Shown here piece by piece: positions 1 through 4,872 of a stretch of DNA of 6,799 nucleotides. The DNA comes from Betaproteobacteria bacterium (GTDB lineage: Bacteria; Pseudomonadota; Gammaproteobacteria; Burkholderiales; SG8-41). The stretch is from assembly GCA_025353085.1 (NCBI GenBank), contig JANXRI010000412.1:1-6799 (forward strand). Direction: 5' to 3'. The notes below the pieces were generated by a model that saw nothing but the letters and a program-made list of their open reading frames with translations, did not search any database and had not been told where the DNA came from. A program made the translations under genes and the position numbers. The stretch's first letter is position 1. The number at the start of each line of letters is the position of its first letter.

Positions 1-151
1 CAACCCACGTCGAAGCCAAGTCGCCCCCGAAATCGAAATCTTGAGGTGAAAAAACGTAAAACAGATTTTTTCCACTGACCCGGCAAACGCATTATCGCAT
101 ATGTGGCTAACCGCTCTAATTTCAAGCTGCGGCGCGCACGCGGAGTCGGGC
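1..151. other. Edge region downstream of the HAD phosphatase gene, unresolved
   Basis: No gene can be assigned with confidence. On the minus strand an ATG at 92-90 opens a frame (MRLPGQWKKSVLRFF...) that stays open to the left edge for about 30 codons. It is rich in Lys, Arg and Phe, has no Shine-Dalgarno sequence and resembles no family I recognise. On the plus strand, frame 3 ends with a TGA at 42-44 after PPKSKS, which could be the tail of a gene entering from the left. Both readings are too short to judge. A/T-rich arms around 46-75 (GTGAAAAAA and TTTTTTCCAC) could form a weak hairpin, but it lacks a GC stem, so I do not call a terminator. Confidence 0.3.
91..99 (-). promoter_or_regulatory. 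Possible extended -10 element pointing left
   Basis: Read on the minus strand, 99-91 is TGCGATAAT, which matches an extended -10 (TGn plus GATAAT, 5 of 6 to TATAAT). No good -35 lies 16-18 nt upstream. If real, it would start a transcript running off the left edge, with the start near 84-85. The ATG of the open minus-strand frame at 92-90 overlaps this element, so the two cannot both be used as drawn. Such a short match can easily occur by chance. Confidence 0.2.
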
Positions 152-820
152 TTACAAATGCTGAAGCAGGTCGGCGGGCGTTTCGATCATGGCGTCGGCC
201 GCCCAGTTTTCAGGATCATTACCGTGAAGGTAGCCGAACATGGCGACAATCGTTTTCATGCCGGCGGCATGACCAGCCTCGACGTCACGGCGGTCGTCTC
301 CTACGTAAACGCATTGGCGGGCGCGCATGCCCATACGTTCGGCCGCCGCAAAAAGCGGAGCAGGGTGTGGTTTGGTATGAGCGGTAGTGTCGCCGCCGAT
401 CACACAGGCAGCGCGCTCATGCACGCCGAGTTGCTCGAGCAGCGGATGCGTATAGCGTTCCGCCTTATTGGTTACGACGCCCCAGCGCAAGCCGCGCCGC
501 TCGAGTTCGTCGAGTAATTCCGCCATCCCGGGGAACAGGCACGATTCGCGGCATAAATTATCGGCATAAATGGACAGGAATTCTTCGCGCATCGCTTCGT
601 AACCTAAATTCTCAGGCGTCACGCCGAGGCCCACACCAAGCAACCCGCGCGCGCCCATCGAGGTATAGGCCCGCGTAGCGCTCACGGGCAACGCTGGAAG
701 TCGGCGAGATACGCGCATGCAGTTGAGAGCGTATGCAAGGTCTGGCGCCGTGTCGGCGAGCGTCCCATCAAGATCGAACAAGACTGCTTGAGTTGCTTCT
801 CGTTGCGTGTCGGACTCCAT
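152..820 (-). CDS. mupP: HAD-family phosphatase, MupP-like (MurNAc-6-phosphate phosphatase; usually auto-annotated as phosphoglycolate phosphatase Gph)
   Basis: This is a 222-residue cytoplasmic HAD hydrolase. All motifs are present: motif I DLDGT (16-20, nucleophile D16, general acid D18), motif II VTNK (116-119, T117), motif III Lys150 in TKPHP, and motif IV VGDDRRD (173-179). The stretch between about 27 and 100 is the alpha-helical cap. Family membership is certain; the substrate is inferred. Several features resemble my memory of Pseudomonas MupP, which dephosphorylates MurNAc-6-phosphate in the AmgK/MurU cell-wall recycling route: GARGL in the cap (56-60), WGVVTNK (113-119), KPHPAPL (150-156), GDDRRDVEAG (174-183), and a tail with GY plus NDPENWAAD (201-209). 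MupP also lies directly beside ubiG there. Phosphoglycolate phosphatase (Gph) is the alternative. The ATG at 820-818 overlaps the ubiG stop by one base (TGATG), implying translational coupling. A TTG at 832 would add four residues but has no ribosome site. Confidence 0.85.
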   Translation of the reverse strand: MESDTQREATQAVLFDLDGTLADTAPDLAYALNCMRVSRRLPALPVSATRAYTSMGARGLLGVGLGVTPENLGYEAMREEFLSIYADNLCRESCLFPGMAELLDELERRGLRWGVVTNKAERYTHPLLEQLGVHERAACVIGGDTTAHTKPHPAPLFAAAERMGMRARQCVYVGDDRRDVEAGHAAGMKTIVAMFGYLHGNDPENWAADAMIETPADLLQHL

Positions 821-1515
821 CAAAGGGTGCAATGCAGAATGTAGTTGACGTCGGTATCGGTGCCCAACGCGTATTGAGCGGTCAGCGGGTTATAAGTCAT
901 CCCGATGACGGCGCGCACCTCCAGGTCAGCTAGCCGGCAAAAAGCGCTCAGCTCGGATGGCTTGACAAATTTGTCATACCGATGCGTACCGCGCGGCAAC
1001 ATGCGCAGTATGTATTCCGCGCCGATTACGGCAAATAGATAAGATTTCAAATTGCGATTGATCGTTGAGAAAAAAACATGACCGCCGGGTTTGGCGAGAG
1101 TGGCGCACGCCCGCACAGTGCTCGCAGGATCAGGCACATGTTCAAGCAGCTCCATGCAAGTCACTACGTCGAATTGCCGCGGACGCTCGCGCGCGAAATC
1201 CTCGGCCGATGCGTACTGGTATTCAGGCGCAATGCCACTTTCGAGGCTGTGTAACTGCGCGACTTTGAGTGCCTGCCCCGAGAGGTCGATGCCGGTGACG
1301 TGCGCGCCGAGGTGCGCCATGCTTTCAGCAAGTATGCCGCCTCCGCACCCGACATCGAGGACGGTTTTGCCTTGCAGCCCGGCGGTTCGGTCGAGGTAGC
1401 CAAGACGCAGCGGATTTATATCGTGCAGCGGCTTGAAGTCGCTGGCCGGATCCCACCAGCGGTGCGCGAGTTCGCTGAATTTGATAATTTCGGCTGGATC
1501 TACGTTAACGGTCAC
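820..1515 (-). CDS. ubiG: Ubiquinone biosynthesis O-methyltransferase UbiG (bifunctional 2-polyprenyl-6-hydroxyphenol methylase / 3-demethylubiquinol 3-O-methyltransferase)
   Basis: UbiG is an SAM-dependent class I methyltransferase that performs both O-methylations of the ubiquinone head group at the cytoplasmic face of the inner membrane, releasing S-adenosylhomocysteine. The 231 residues match the usual length. Visible landmarks are the N-terminal IIKFSELAHRWWDP (10-23), FKPLHDINPLRLGY (27-40), SAM motif I VLDVGCGGGIL (52-62), the acidic ribose-binding residue in GIDLS (75-79), MELLEHVPDP (121-130) and FFSTINRN (148-155). The start is a GTG at 1515-1513 whose GTGA overlaps the TGA of the upstream deaminase gene by four bases. 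An AGGTG at 1524-1520 serves as a modest ribosome site inside that gene. The stop overlaps the start of the phosphatase gene by one base, so the three genes form one operon. Nothing is missing or broken. Confidence 0.97.
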   Translation of the reverse strand: MTVNVDPAEIIKFSELAHRWWDPASDFKPLHDINPLRLGYLDRTAGLQGKTVLDVGCGGGILAESMAHLGAHVTGIDLSGQALKVAQLHSLESGIAPEYQYASAEDFARERPRQFDVVTCMELLEHVPDPASTVRACATLAKPGGHVFFSTINRNLKSYLFAVIGAEYILRMLPRGTHRYDKFVKPSELSAFCRLADLEVRAVIGMTYNPLTAQYALGTDTDVNYILHCTL

Positions 1516-2837
1516 GGTGCACCTATTCGGTCTTGCCAGTATGCAGCCTTGGCAACGATTTCATGCGAGTCAAGTGTGGTTAAACGGCGATCGTCAAGCA
1601 GAAGCTTGCCATTGACCCAGACGTGGCTCACGTTTTCACGCCCGATCACATAGACAAGATGGGAATGGGGGTCGTAACAGGGTAACGATTCGATTTCATC
1701 CAACCGTACGGCCGTAATGTCGGCGCATTTGCCCGCCGTAAGTGAGCCGATCTGACCCTCCAGTCCGAGTGCGCGTGCGCCGCATAGCGTTGCCATTTCA
1801 ATCGCCTGCCATGCTGGCACAGCAGTCGGGTCTTGGCTGGTGCCTTTAGCGAGCAGCGCGGCGAGCCGCATTTCAGCCAACAGATCGAGCCGGTTGTTGC
1901 TTGACGCACTATCTGTCCCCAAGCCGACGTTGACGCCCGCTTGCTGCAACGCACCCACCGGAGCGGCGCCACTCGCTAGCTTCAGGTTTGACGTGGCGCA
2001 GTGCGCCACGTGGCAGCCATGTTGCGCGAATAGCTCGATTTCCTGCGCGTTAAGGTGGACCGCATGCACCGCAATTAGATTGGGGCCGAGTAAACCCAGG
2101 TCGGCCAGCCTACGGACCGGGCGCACACCGTAGGTCTTCAGACTTTGTTCGATTTCCCCGGTAGTCTCATGCACGTGCATGTGCACTGGTAGGTCGAGCT
2201 CGCTCGCAAATGTTGCAACCTGACGCAAGCTTTGATCGCTGACCGTATAGGGCGCGTGGGGCGCCAGGCAAAAGCTCAGCAAAGAATCATTGCGCACTTG
2301 ATCGCGAAGCAGGAGTCCTTTGGTTAAATAGTCTTGTGCGTCGGATGCGTAGGGAGAAGGAAATTCGGTGACGATCATTCCCAGGGCGGCACGCATCCCG
2401 CACGCGCTTACCGCACGAGCCGTGGCTTGTGGAAAAAAATACATGTCATTGAAGCACGTCACGCCCCCGCGCAACATTTCTGCACATGCAAGCCGCGTGC
2501 CGTCAAATACGAACTGGTCGGATACATGCCGCATTTCGGCCGGCCATATATGGTCATTCAACCAGTCCATCAGCGCCAGGTCATCGGCCAGTCCGCGCAT
2601 TAGCGACATTGCGGCGTGCGTGTGGAGATTGATCAACCCCGGAATCAGCACATGGGCGGAGAGTTCAAAGCGCTGGCGTGGTTGGTATTCCGCGCGCGCG
2701 CGTGGCGTTGGCAGGATCGCTTCGATGCGGTCGTCGACAACAACGATTGAGTGGTCGCTGAGTATTTGGCGCGCCGGCTCTACCGGAATAATCCAGCGTG
2801 CCTCGATGACTGTGTCAACCGCTAACGGTGTGCTCAT
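1512..2837 (-). CDS. mtaD: TRZ/ATZ-family amidohydrolase, 5-methylthioadenosine / S-adenosylhomocysteine deaminase
   Basis: This is a 441-residue metal-dependent aminohydrolase. The family deaminates the adenine of methylthioadenosine and/or S-adenosylhomocysteine, giving the inosine derivative and ammonia. The metal and catalytic residues of the subtype III fold are all present: H72 and H74 in LHTH, APHAPY (192-197), H221 and E224 in HMHVHE (219-224), H258 in AVHAVHL (256-262), and D309 in GTDSASSNN (307-315). The N-terminal VDTVIEARWIIPVEP (7-21) and GLINLHTHAAMSLMRGLADD (67-86) are characteristic. I chose the ATG at 2837-2835; an in-frame TTG at 2852 lies in the terminator U-run and is unlikely. 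The ribosome site is weak (AGG, 3 nt before the ATG). As first gene of an operon with ubiG, it could consume the SAH that UbiG releases. A Pseudomonas aeruginosa homologue in the same neighbourhood was, as I recall, characterised as a methylthioadenosine deaminase. The exact substrate here is inferred. Confidence 0.93.
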   Translation of the reverse strand: MSTPLAVDTVIEARWIIPVEPARQILSDHSIVVVDDRIEAILPTPRARAEYQPRQRFELSAHVLIPGLINLHTHAAMSLMRGLADDLALMDWLNDHIWPAEMRHVSDQFVFDGTRLACAEMLRGGVTCFNDMYFFPQATARAVSACGMRAALGMIVTEFPSPYASDAQDYLTKGLLLRDQVRNDSLLSFCLAPHAPYTVSDQSLRQVATFASELDLPVHMHVHETTGEIEQSLKTYGVRPVRRLADLGLLGPNLIAVHAVHLNAQEIELFAQHGCHVAHCATSNLKLASGAAPVGALQQAGVNVGLGTDSASSNNRLDLLAEMRLAALLAKGTSQDPTAVPAWQAIEMATLCGARALGLEGQIGSLTAGKCADITAVRLDEIESLPCYDPHSHLVYVIGRENVSHVWVNGKLLLDDRRLTTLDSHEIVAKAAYWQDRIGAP

Positions 2838-2850
2838 GTGCCTAGCATAC

Positions 2851-2881
2851 AAAAAAAAGCCCTGCCGAAGCAGGGCTTTTT
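2851..2881 (-). terminator. Intrinsic terminator after the first OmpA-family gene
   Basis: A perfect 7-bp GC-rich stem (GCCCTGC 2859-2865, GCAGGGC 2870-2876) closes a CGAA loop. It is flanked by A8 at 2851-2858 and T5 at 2877-2881, so A-T pairs extend the stem. Read on the minus strand, it ends in a run of eight U and lies 17 nt after the OmpA stop, so it should end that transcript efficiently. It is symmetric enough to work in both directions. Oddly, the end of the U-run is only 13 nt before the ATG of the next minus-strand gene (mtaD). Confidence 0.93.
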
Positions 2882-2897
2882 AAGAGCAGTGATTTGC

Positions 2898-3635
2898 TTA
2901 AGGTTTCGGCTTTGCTTCCGGTTTCGCCGGCGGCATGATCGTGCCAACCACTTCGACCGTAACGCGGCGGTTCGGGGCAAGACACTCGATCAGTTGCTTA
3001 CGCTTCATCTTGTTGTCGCAGAACTTGGTGACCGGGATTGGCTGTTTCGGGCCTTTGCCTTCCCAGAAAATCAGCTTCTGGTCGATTCCTTTGCTCACCA
3101 CGTAGTCCTTAACGCCAAGCGCGCGTTTTTCCGACAGCTTTTTGTTGTATTTCTCACTGCCGATGCGATCCGTGTGGCCGGTGATAATTACTGCACCAAC
3201 AGTCGTCAAAGGCTTAACTTCTTTGTTGAGGAACTCATCAAGCTCTTTACGGTTGTCAGCGGTCATCTCGGTCTTGTTGAACGGGATGCCTTGCAACTCG
3301 ATCTTGAGTTCGACATTACGGGGTTCCGGTTTCGGTGCCGGCTTGGCCGCCGGTTTTGCCTCGGGTTTTGCTTCGGGCTTCGCCACCGGTGCGGGTGGCG
3401 GAGCGGGGCAGAGATCGGGCGTGCACTGTTTACACGCGGCCGCTGCGGCAGCACGTGCGGGGGTCCAGTCGCTGGTACGTACGCACACCGTGCCGCCTAC
3501 TGCCGTCACGACGTCGAAATTTGGTCCTGTCACCAGATACCCTTGGTTCTTGCTATTAACTTGCGCCTGCGCAGCAGGCATGCACGCTGCTGCTATGGCG
3601 AGCCCTGCAAGGGCATTACGTAAAGCTGAATTCAT
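2898..3635 (-). CDS. OmpA-family peptidoglycan-binding protein, RmpM-like, paralog 1
   Basis: This 245-residue secreted protein has no beta-barrel. Residues 1-24 form a signal peptide (hydrophobic ALAGLAIAAA, cleavage after AAQA). Residues 25-76 are a short domain containing QVNSKNQGYLV and a C51-V-R-T...W57-T-P motif. Residues 77-106 are a Pro/Lys-rich linker with KPEA-type repeats. Residues 107-232 are an OmpA C-terminal domain with GHTDRIG (153-159), NKKLSEKRA (164-172), C206/C218 as the likely disulphide, and PNRRV (221-225). D156 and R171 match the pair that binds diaminopimelate in peptidoglycan. The layout resembles Neisseria RmpM, which tethers porins to the cell wall. The usual FDFDKS strand at the domain start is replaced by IPFNKTE (117-123), so this copy is divergent. 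A further KPEAKPKP tail follows the fold. The ATG at 3635-3633 is chosen over an upstream start because AGGAGG lies 10 nt before it and the signal peptide begins there. Confidence 0.9.
   Translation of the reverse strand: MNSALRNALAGLAIAAACMPAAQAQVNSKNQGYLVTGPNFDVVTAVGGTVCVRTSDWTPARAAAAAACKQCTPDLCPAPPPAPVAKPEAKPEAKPAAKPAPKPEPRNVELKIELQGIPFNKTEMTADNRKELDEFLNKEVKPLTTVGAVIITGHTDRIGSEKYNKKLSEKRALGVKDYVVSKGIDQKLIFWEGKGPKQPIPVTKFCDNKMKRKQLIECLAPNRRVTVEVVGTIMPPAKPEAKPKP
3321..3380 (-). repeat. Five imperfect 12-nt repeats encoding KPEA/KPAA/KPAP/KPEP
   Basis: The linker of the first OmpA-family protein (residues 86-105) is built from five four-residue units: KPEA, KPEA, KPAA, KPAP, KPEP. The DNA units are similar (for example cgggttttgctt and ccggttttgcct on the plus strand), pointing to growth by slippage or unequal exchange. 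The same KPEA unit returns in the C-terminal tail (residues 238-241, DNA around 2911-2924). The segment probably acts as an extended spacer between the N-terminal domain and the peptidoglycan-binding domain. The tract length may vary between strains. Confidence 0.75.
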
Positions 3636-3645
3636 GATTTTTGTT

Positions 3646-3651
3646 CCTCCT
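3646..3651 (-). promoter_or_regulatory. Strong Shine-Dalgarno site of OmpA paralog 1
   Basis: The minus strand reads AGGAGG here, a full match to the anti-Shine-Dalgarno core, with a 10-nt A-rich spacer to the ATG at 3635. It decides the start: an in-frame upstream start at 3698 would place this site inside the coding region and add 21 non-signal-like residues. Confidence 0.85.
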
Positions 3652-3662
3652 GAGCTACAACA

Positions 3663-3691
3663 GTTAAAACGAACCTTGGTTACCCGGTCAA
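3663..3691 (-). promoter_or_regulatory. Sigma70-type promoter of OmpA paralog 1
   Basis: On the minus strand TTGACC (3691-3686, 5 of 6 to TTGACA) is followed by a 17-nt spacer and TTTAAC (3668-3663, 4 of 6 to TATAAT). Transcription would start near 3655, giving a leader of about 20 nt that holds the strong AGGAGG site. This lets paralog 1 be made independently of paralog 2. CATAAT and TATGAT elements near 3761-3777 are weaker alternatives without a good -35. Confidence 0.55.
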
Positions 3692-3748
3692 CAATCAAAC
3701 TTAACCTGCTGAATCAACAACACCCGTAACTAATATCACAGGCTGCCC

Positions 3749-3772
3749 GATTAGGCAAATTATGCCCTAATC
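3749..3772. repeat. Inverted repeat between the two OmpA genes
   Basis: GATTAGGCA (3749-3757) and TGCCCTAATC (3763-3772) are inverted copies with one extra base in the right arm and a 5-nt AATTA centre. It lies about 95-120 nt upstream of the proposed transcription start of paralog 1. No U-run follows on either strand, so it is not an intrinsic terminator. It could be an operator or an mRNA hairpin in the 3' region of the paralog 2 transcript. The function is unknown. Confidence 0.45.
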
Positions 3773-3800
3773 ATACCAGAATTGCACCGGCTTAGTTGCG

Positions 3801-3825
3801 CCGATACAACACAAAATGTTGTCGG
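3801..3825 (-). repeat. Hairpin just downstream of OmpA paralog 2, possible weak transcript end
   Basis: The arms ACAACA (3806-3811) and TGTTGT (3817-3822) enclose CAAAA. They extend outward by CCG/CGG after a two-base bulge, giving about nine pairs. It begins about 18 nt after the paralog 2 stop. On the minus strand no U-run follows the stem, so it does not look like a standard intrinsic terminator. It may be a 3' stabilising structure, with read-through into paralog 1 possible. Confidence 0.4.
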
Positions 3826-3842
3826 ACAAAATCTCTTTTCGA

Positions 3843-4550
3843 TCATTTTGTGCCGCTTACCTCAACGTCGACCCGGCGGTCGGGCTGAAGGCAGCTAATC
3901 AGCGCTTTGCGATTCTTCATCCGGCAATCAGCTGGCTTGGTCAGTGGCTGAGTTTCTCCTTTGCCTTCCGCGTATACGCGATTTTGCGCAATCCCCTTGT
4001 CGACCAGGTATTTCTTGACTGTTTCGGCCCGGCGCACTGAAAGCTTCCGGTTATATGGGTGGCTGCCTATACGGTCCGCATGACCGATTGCCAGAATGAC
4101 CTCGTAAGTCGCTCCCTGCAGCACACGCGTGAGATCGTCGAGCATGGCCTTACCCGCGGGCCTGAGGTTTGACTTGTCAAAATCAAATAAGGCGTCTGCC
4201 GAGAAATTGATTTTTTGCGGCAACAATTTTTGTGGCGCTGGCTTTGGTTCGGTCGGCGGCGTTGTTTTCGGCGCCGGTGCGGCAACGGGCGCTGGTGGCG
4301 TGATGGCTGCGGTCTTTTGGGGCACGAGGTCGCGATCGCAAAACGCACCTGCTCCCGCCGCCGCTGCGCGCGCAGGCGTCCAGTCGCTCGTGCGCACGCA
4401 CACCGTGCCGCCCACGGCGGTGACGACTTTGAAATCCTGGTCGACAAGATAGCCTTGATTCTTGCTGTTGACCTGTGCGACGGTCAACGCCGGCAACATC
4501 ATGGCGATGCCGCTCACAACGATTAGCGCTGATTTCAATGTCGAGTTCAT
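3843..4550 (-). CDS. OmpA-family peptidoglycan-binding protein, RmpM-like, paralog 2
   Basis: This 235-residue secreted protein has the same layout as its downstream neighbour. Residues 1-25 are a signal peptide (cleavage after TVA). The N-terminal domain spans 26-75 with C51 and W57, and the Pro/Ala/Thr-rich linker runs from about 82 to 108. The OmpA domain (113-234) is canonical, with LFDFDKSNLRPAGKAMLDDL (121-140), GHADRIG (156-162), NRKLSVRRAE (167-176), C209/C220 and PDRRVDVEV (223-231). D159 and R174 are the predicted diaminopimelate-binding pair, so it should hold the cell wall from the outer-membrane side. No beta-barrel is encoded. The Ala in GHAD replaces the more usual Thr. The ATG at 4550-4548 is preceded by AAAGGGG with a 9-nt spacer; an upstream in-frame start at 4592 would precede the signal peptide and is rejected. 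It is divergent from gyrA. The two paralogs match perfectly over residues 42-65. Confidence 0.92.
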   Translation of the reverse strand: MNSTLKSALIVVSGIAMMLPALTVAQVNSKNQGYLVDQDFKVVTAVGGTVCVRTSDWTPARAAAAGAGAFCDRDLVPQKTAAITPPAPVAAPAPKTTPPTEPKPAPQKLLPQKINFSADALFDFDKSNLRPAGKAMLDDLTRVLQGATYEVILAIGHADRIGSHPYNRKLSVRRAETVKKYLVDKGIAQNRVYAEGKGETQPLTKPADCRMKNRKALISCLQPDRRVDVEVSGTK

Positions 4551-4600
4551 ATTACTGCACCCCTTTATTTCGCAGTTGCATTCGCGGTTCATCGTGGCTG

Positions 4601-4628
4601 CTTATGCATATCGTTGTGGGCGTGTCCA
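4601..4628 (-). promoter_or_regulatory. Candidate proximal promoter of OmpA paralog 2
   Basis: The minus strand has TGGACA (4628-4623, 5 of 6 to TTGACA), a 16-nt spacer and CATAAG (4606-4601, 4 of 6 to TATAAT). It would give a leader of roughly 45 nt. It competes with the distal candidate at 4696-4725; both may be used. Confidence 0.35.
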
Positions 4629-4695
4629 GAGCATTGCGATCGTGTGTTTGCAATGGTCGCCGCGTTTGTTTTTACTTTCTGGTAAATGCCTGCAA

Positions 4696-4725
4696 ATAAT
4701 AACATATTCACACGTCATTTTCCAA
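4696..4725 (-). promoter_or_regulatory. Candidate distal promoter of OmpA paralog 2
   Basis: The minus strand has TTGGAA (4725-4720, 4 of 6 to TTGACA), an 18-nt spacer and TATTAT (4701-4696, 5 of 6 to TATAAT), in an A/T-rich patch. Transcription from here would leave a leader of about 140 nt, long enough for post-transcriptional control such as the small-RNA regulation common for outer-membrane protein mRNAs. Confidence 0.4.
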
Positions 4726-4781
4726 GCATGACACAGGTGTTCATACGAGCGCGTGCAATCGCGCCGGCAGACACAATAACG

Positions 4782-4811
4782 GTGACCCGCATGGTGCGCG
4801 CGTGTTAGAAT
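4782..4811 (+). promoter_or_regulatory. gyrA promoter with extended -10
   Basis: GTGACC (4782-4787, 4 of 6 to TTGACA) is followed by an 18-nt spacer and TAGAAT (4806-4811, 5 of 6 to TATAAT). A TGT directly before TAGAAT makes an extended -10. The transcription start would fall near 4818, giving a leader of about 55 nt before the gyrA ATG. Confidence 0.6.
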
Positions 4812-4821
4812 CGCGGGCTTT

Positions 4822-4866
4822 ATGCAGCGGCATCCGACGCCGTTTTTTTGCGGTTTCCTCACCTGA
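4822..4866 (+). CDS. Possible 14-residue leader ORF upstream of gyrA
   Basis: An ATG at 4822 opens a 14-codon frame (MQRHPTPFFCGFLT) that stops with TGA at 4864-4866, six bases before the gyrA ATG. Its start is only a few bases after the predicted transcription start, so it could only be translated as a nearly leaderless message; there is no ribosome site. Its phenylalanine codons coincide with the T-run. gyrA itself has only a weak GAG (4865-4867) as Shine-Dalgarno, so ribosomes ending here could in principle couple to it. It may equally be chance. Confidence 0.2.
   Translation: MQRHPTPFFCGFLT
4828..4849 (+). promoter_or_regulatory. Hairpin plus T7 run in the gyrA leader, attenuator-like
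   Basis: CGGC (4828-4831) pairs with GCCG (4839-4842), extendable by one G-T and one A-T pair, with a 7-nt loop, and is directly followed by seven T (4843-4849). The order is that of an intrinsic terminator, but the stem is short. If active it would lower transcription into gyrA. The plain T-run could also be a pausing site. Confidence 0.25.
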
Positions 4867-4872
4867 GTTTGC

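Larger units (their letters stand above)
4551..4872. other. Divergent intergenic region between OmpA paralog 2 and gyrA
   Basis: This 322-nt stretch holds no convincing gene other than a 14-codon leader frame. Its content is regulatory: an AAAGGGG ribosome site at 4566-4560 for the OmpA gene, two candidate minus-strand promoters (4696-4725 and 4601-4628), a plus-strand gyrA promoter (4782-4811), and a gyrA leader with a small hairpin and T-run. A short inverted repeat GTCAT/ATGAC (4714-4718, 4728-4732) surrounds the -35 of the distal OmpA promoter. Confidence 0.7.

Noticed and set aside
46..75. A/T-rich hairpin near the left edge as terminator of the operon
   Set aside because: The arms are almost all A and T with only a three-base G/C-containing end and a long loop, too weak to call an intrinsic terminator.
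821..832. TTG start for the phosphatase at 832
   Set aside because: There is no Shine-Dalgarno sequence. The ATG at 820 makes a typical TGATG coupling with the ubiG stop and places the DLDGT motif at the usual distance from the N-terminus.
2838..2852. TTG start of mtaD at 2852, five codons upstream
   Set aside because: It lies in the U-run of the terminator and has no ribosome site. The conserved N-terminus of the family begins at the ATG at 2837.
3142..3729. Plus-strand frame of 195 codons with AAGFASGFASGFATGAGGG, resembling a glycine-rich protein
   Set aside because: It is the antisense reading of the KPEA linker repeats of the OmpA gene, so the low-complexity stretch is a by-product.
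4291..4298. GCTGGTGG, the E. coli Chi octamer
   Set aside because: It is a single copy in coding sequence, and Chi specificity does not transfer reliably outside enteric bacteria. Chance occurrence is likely.
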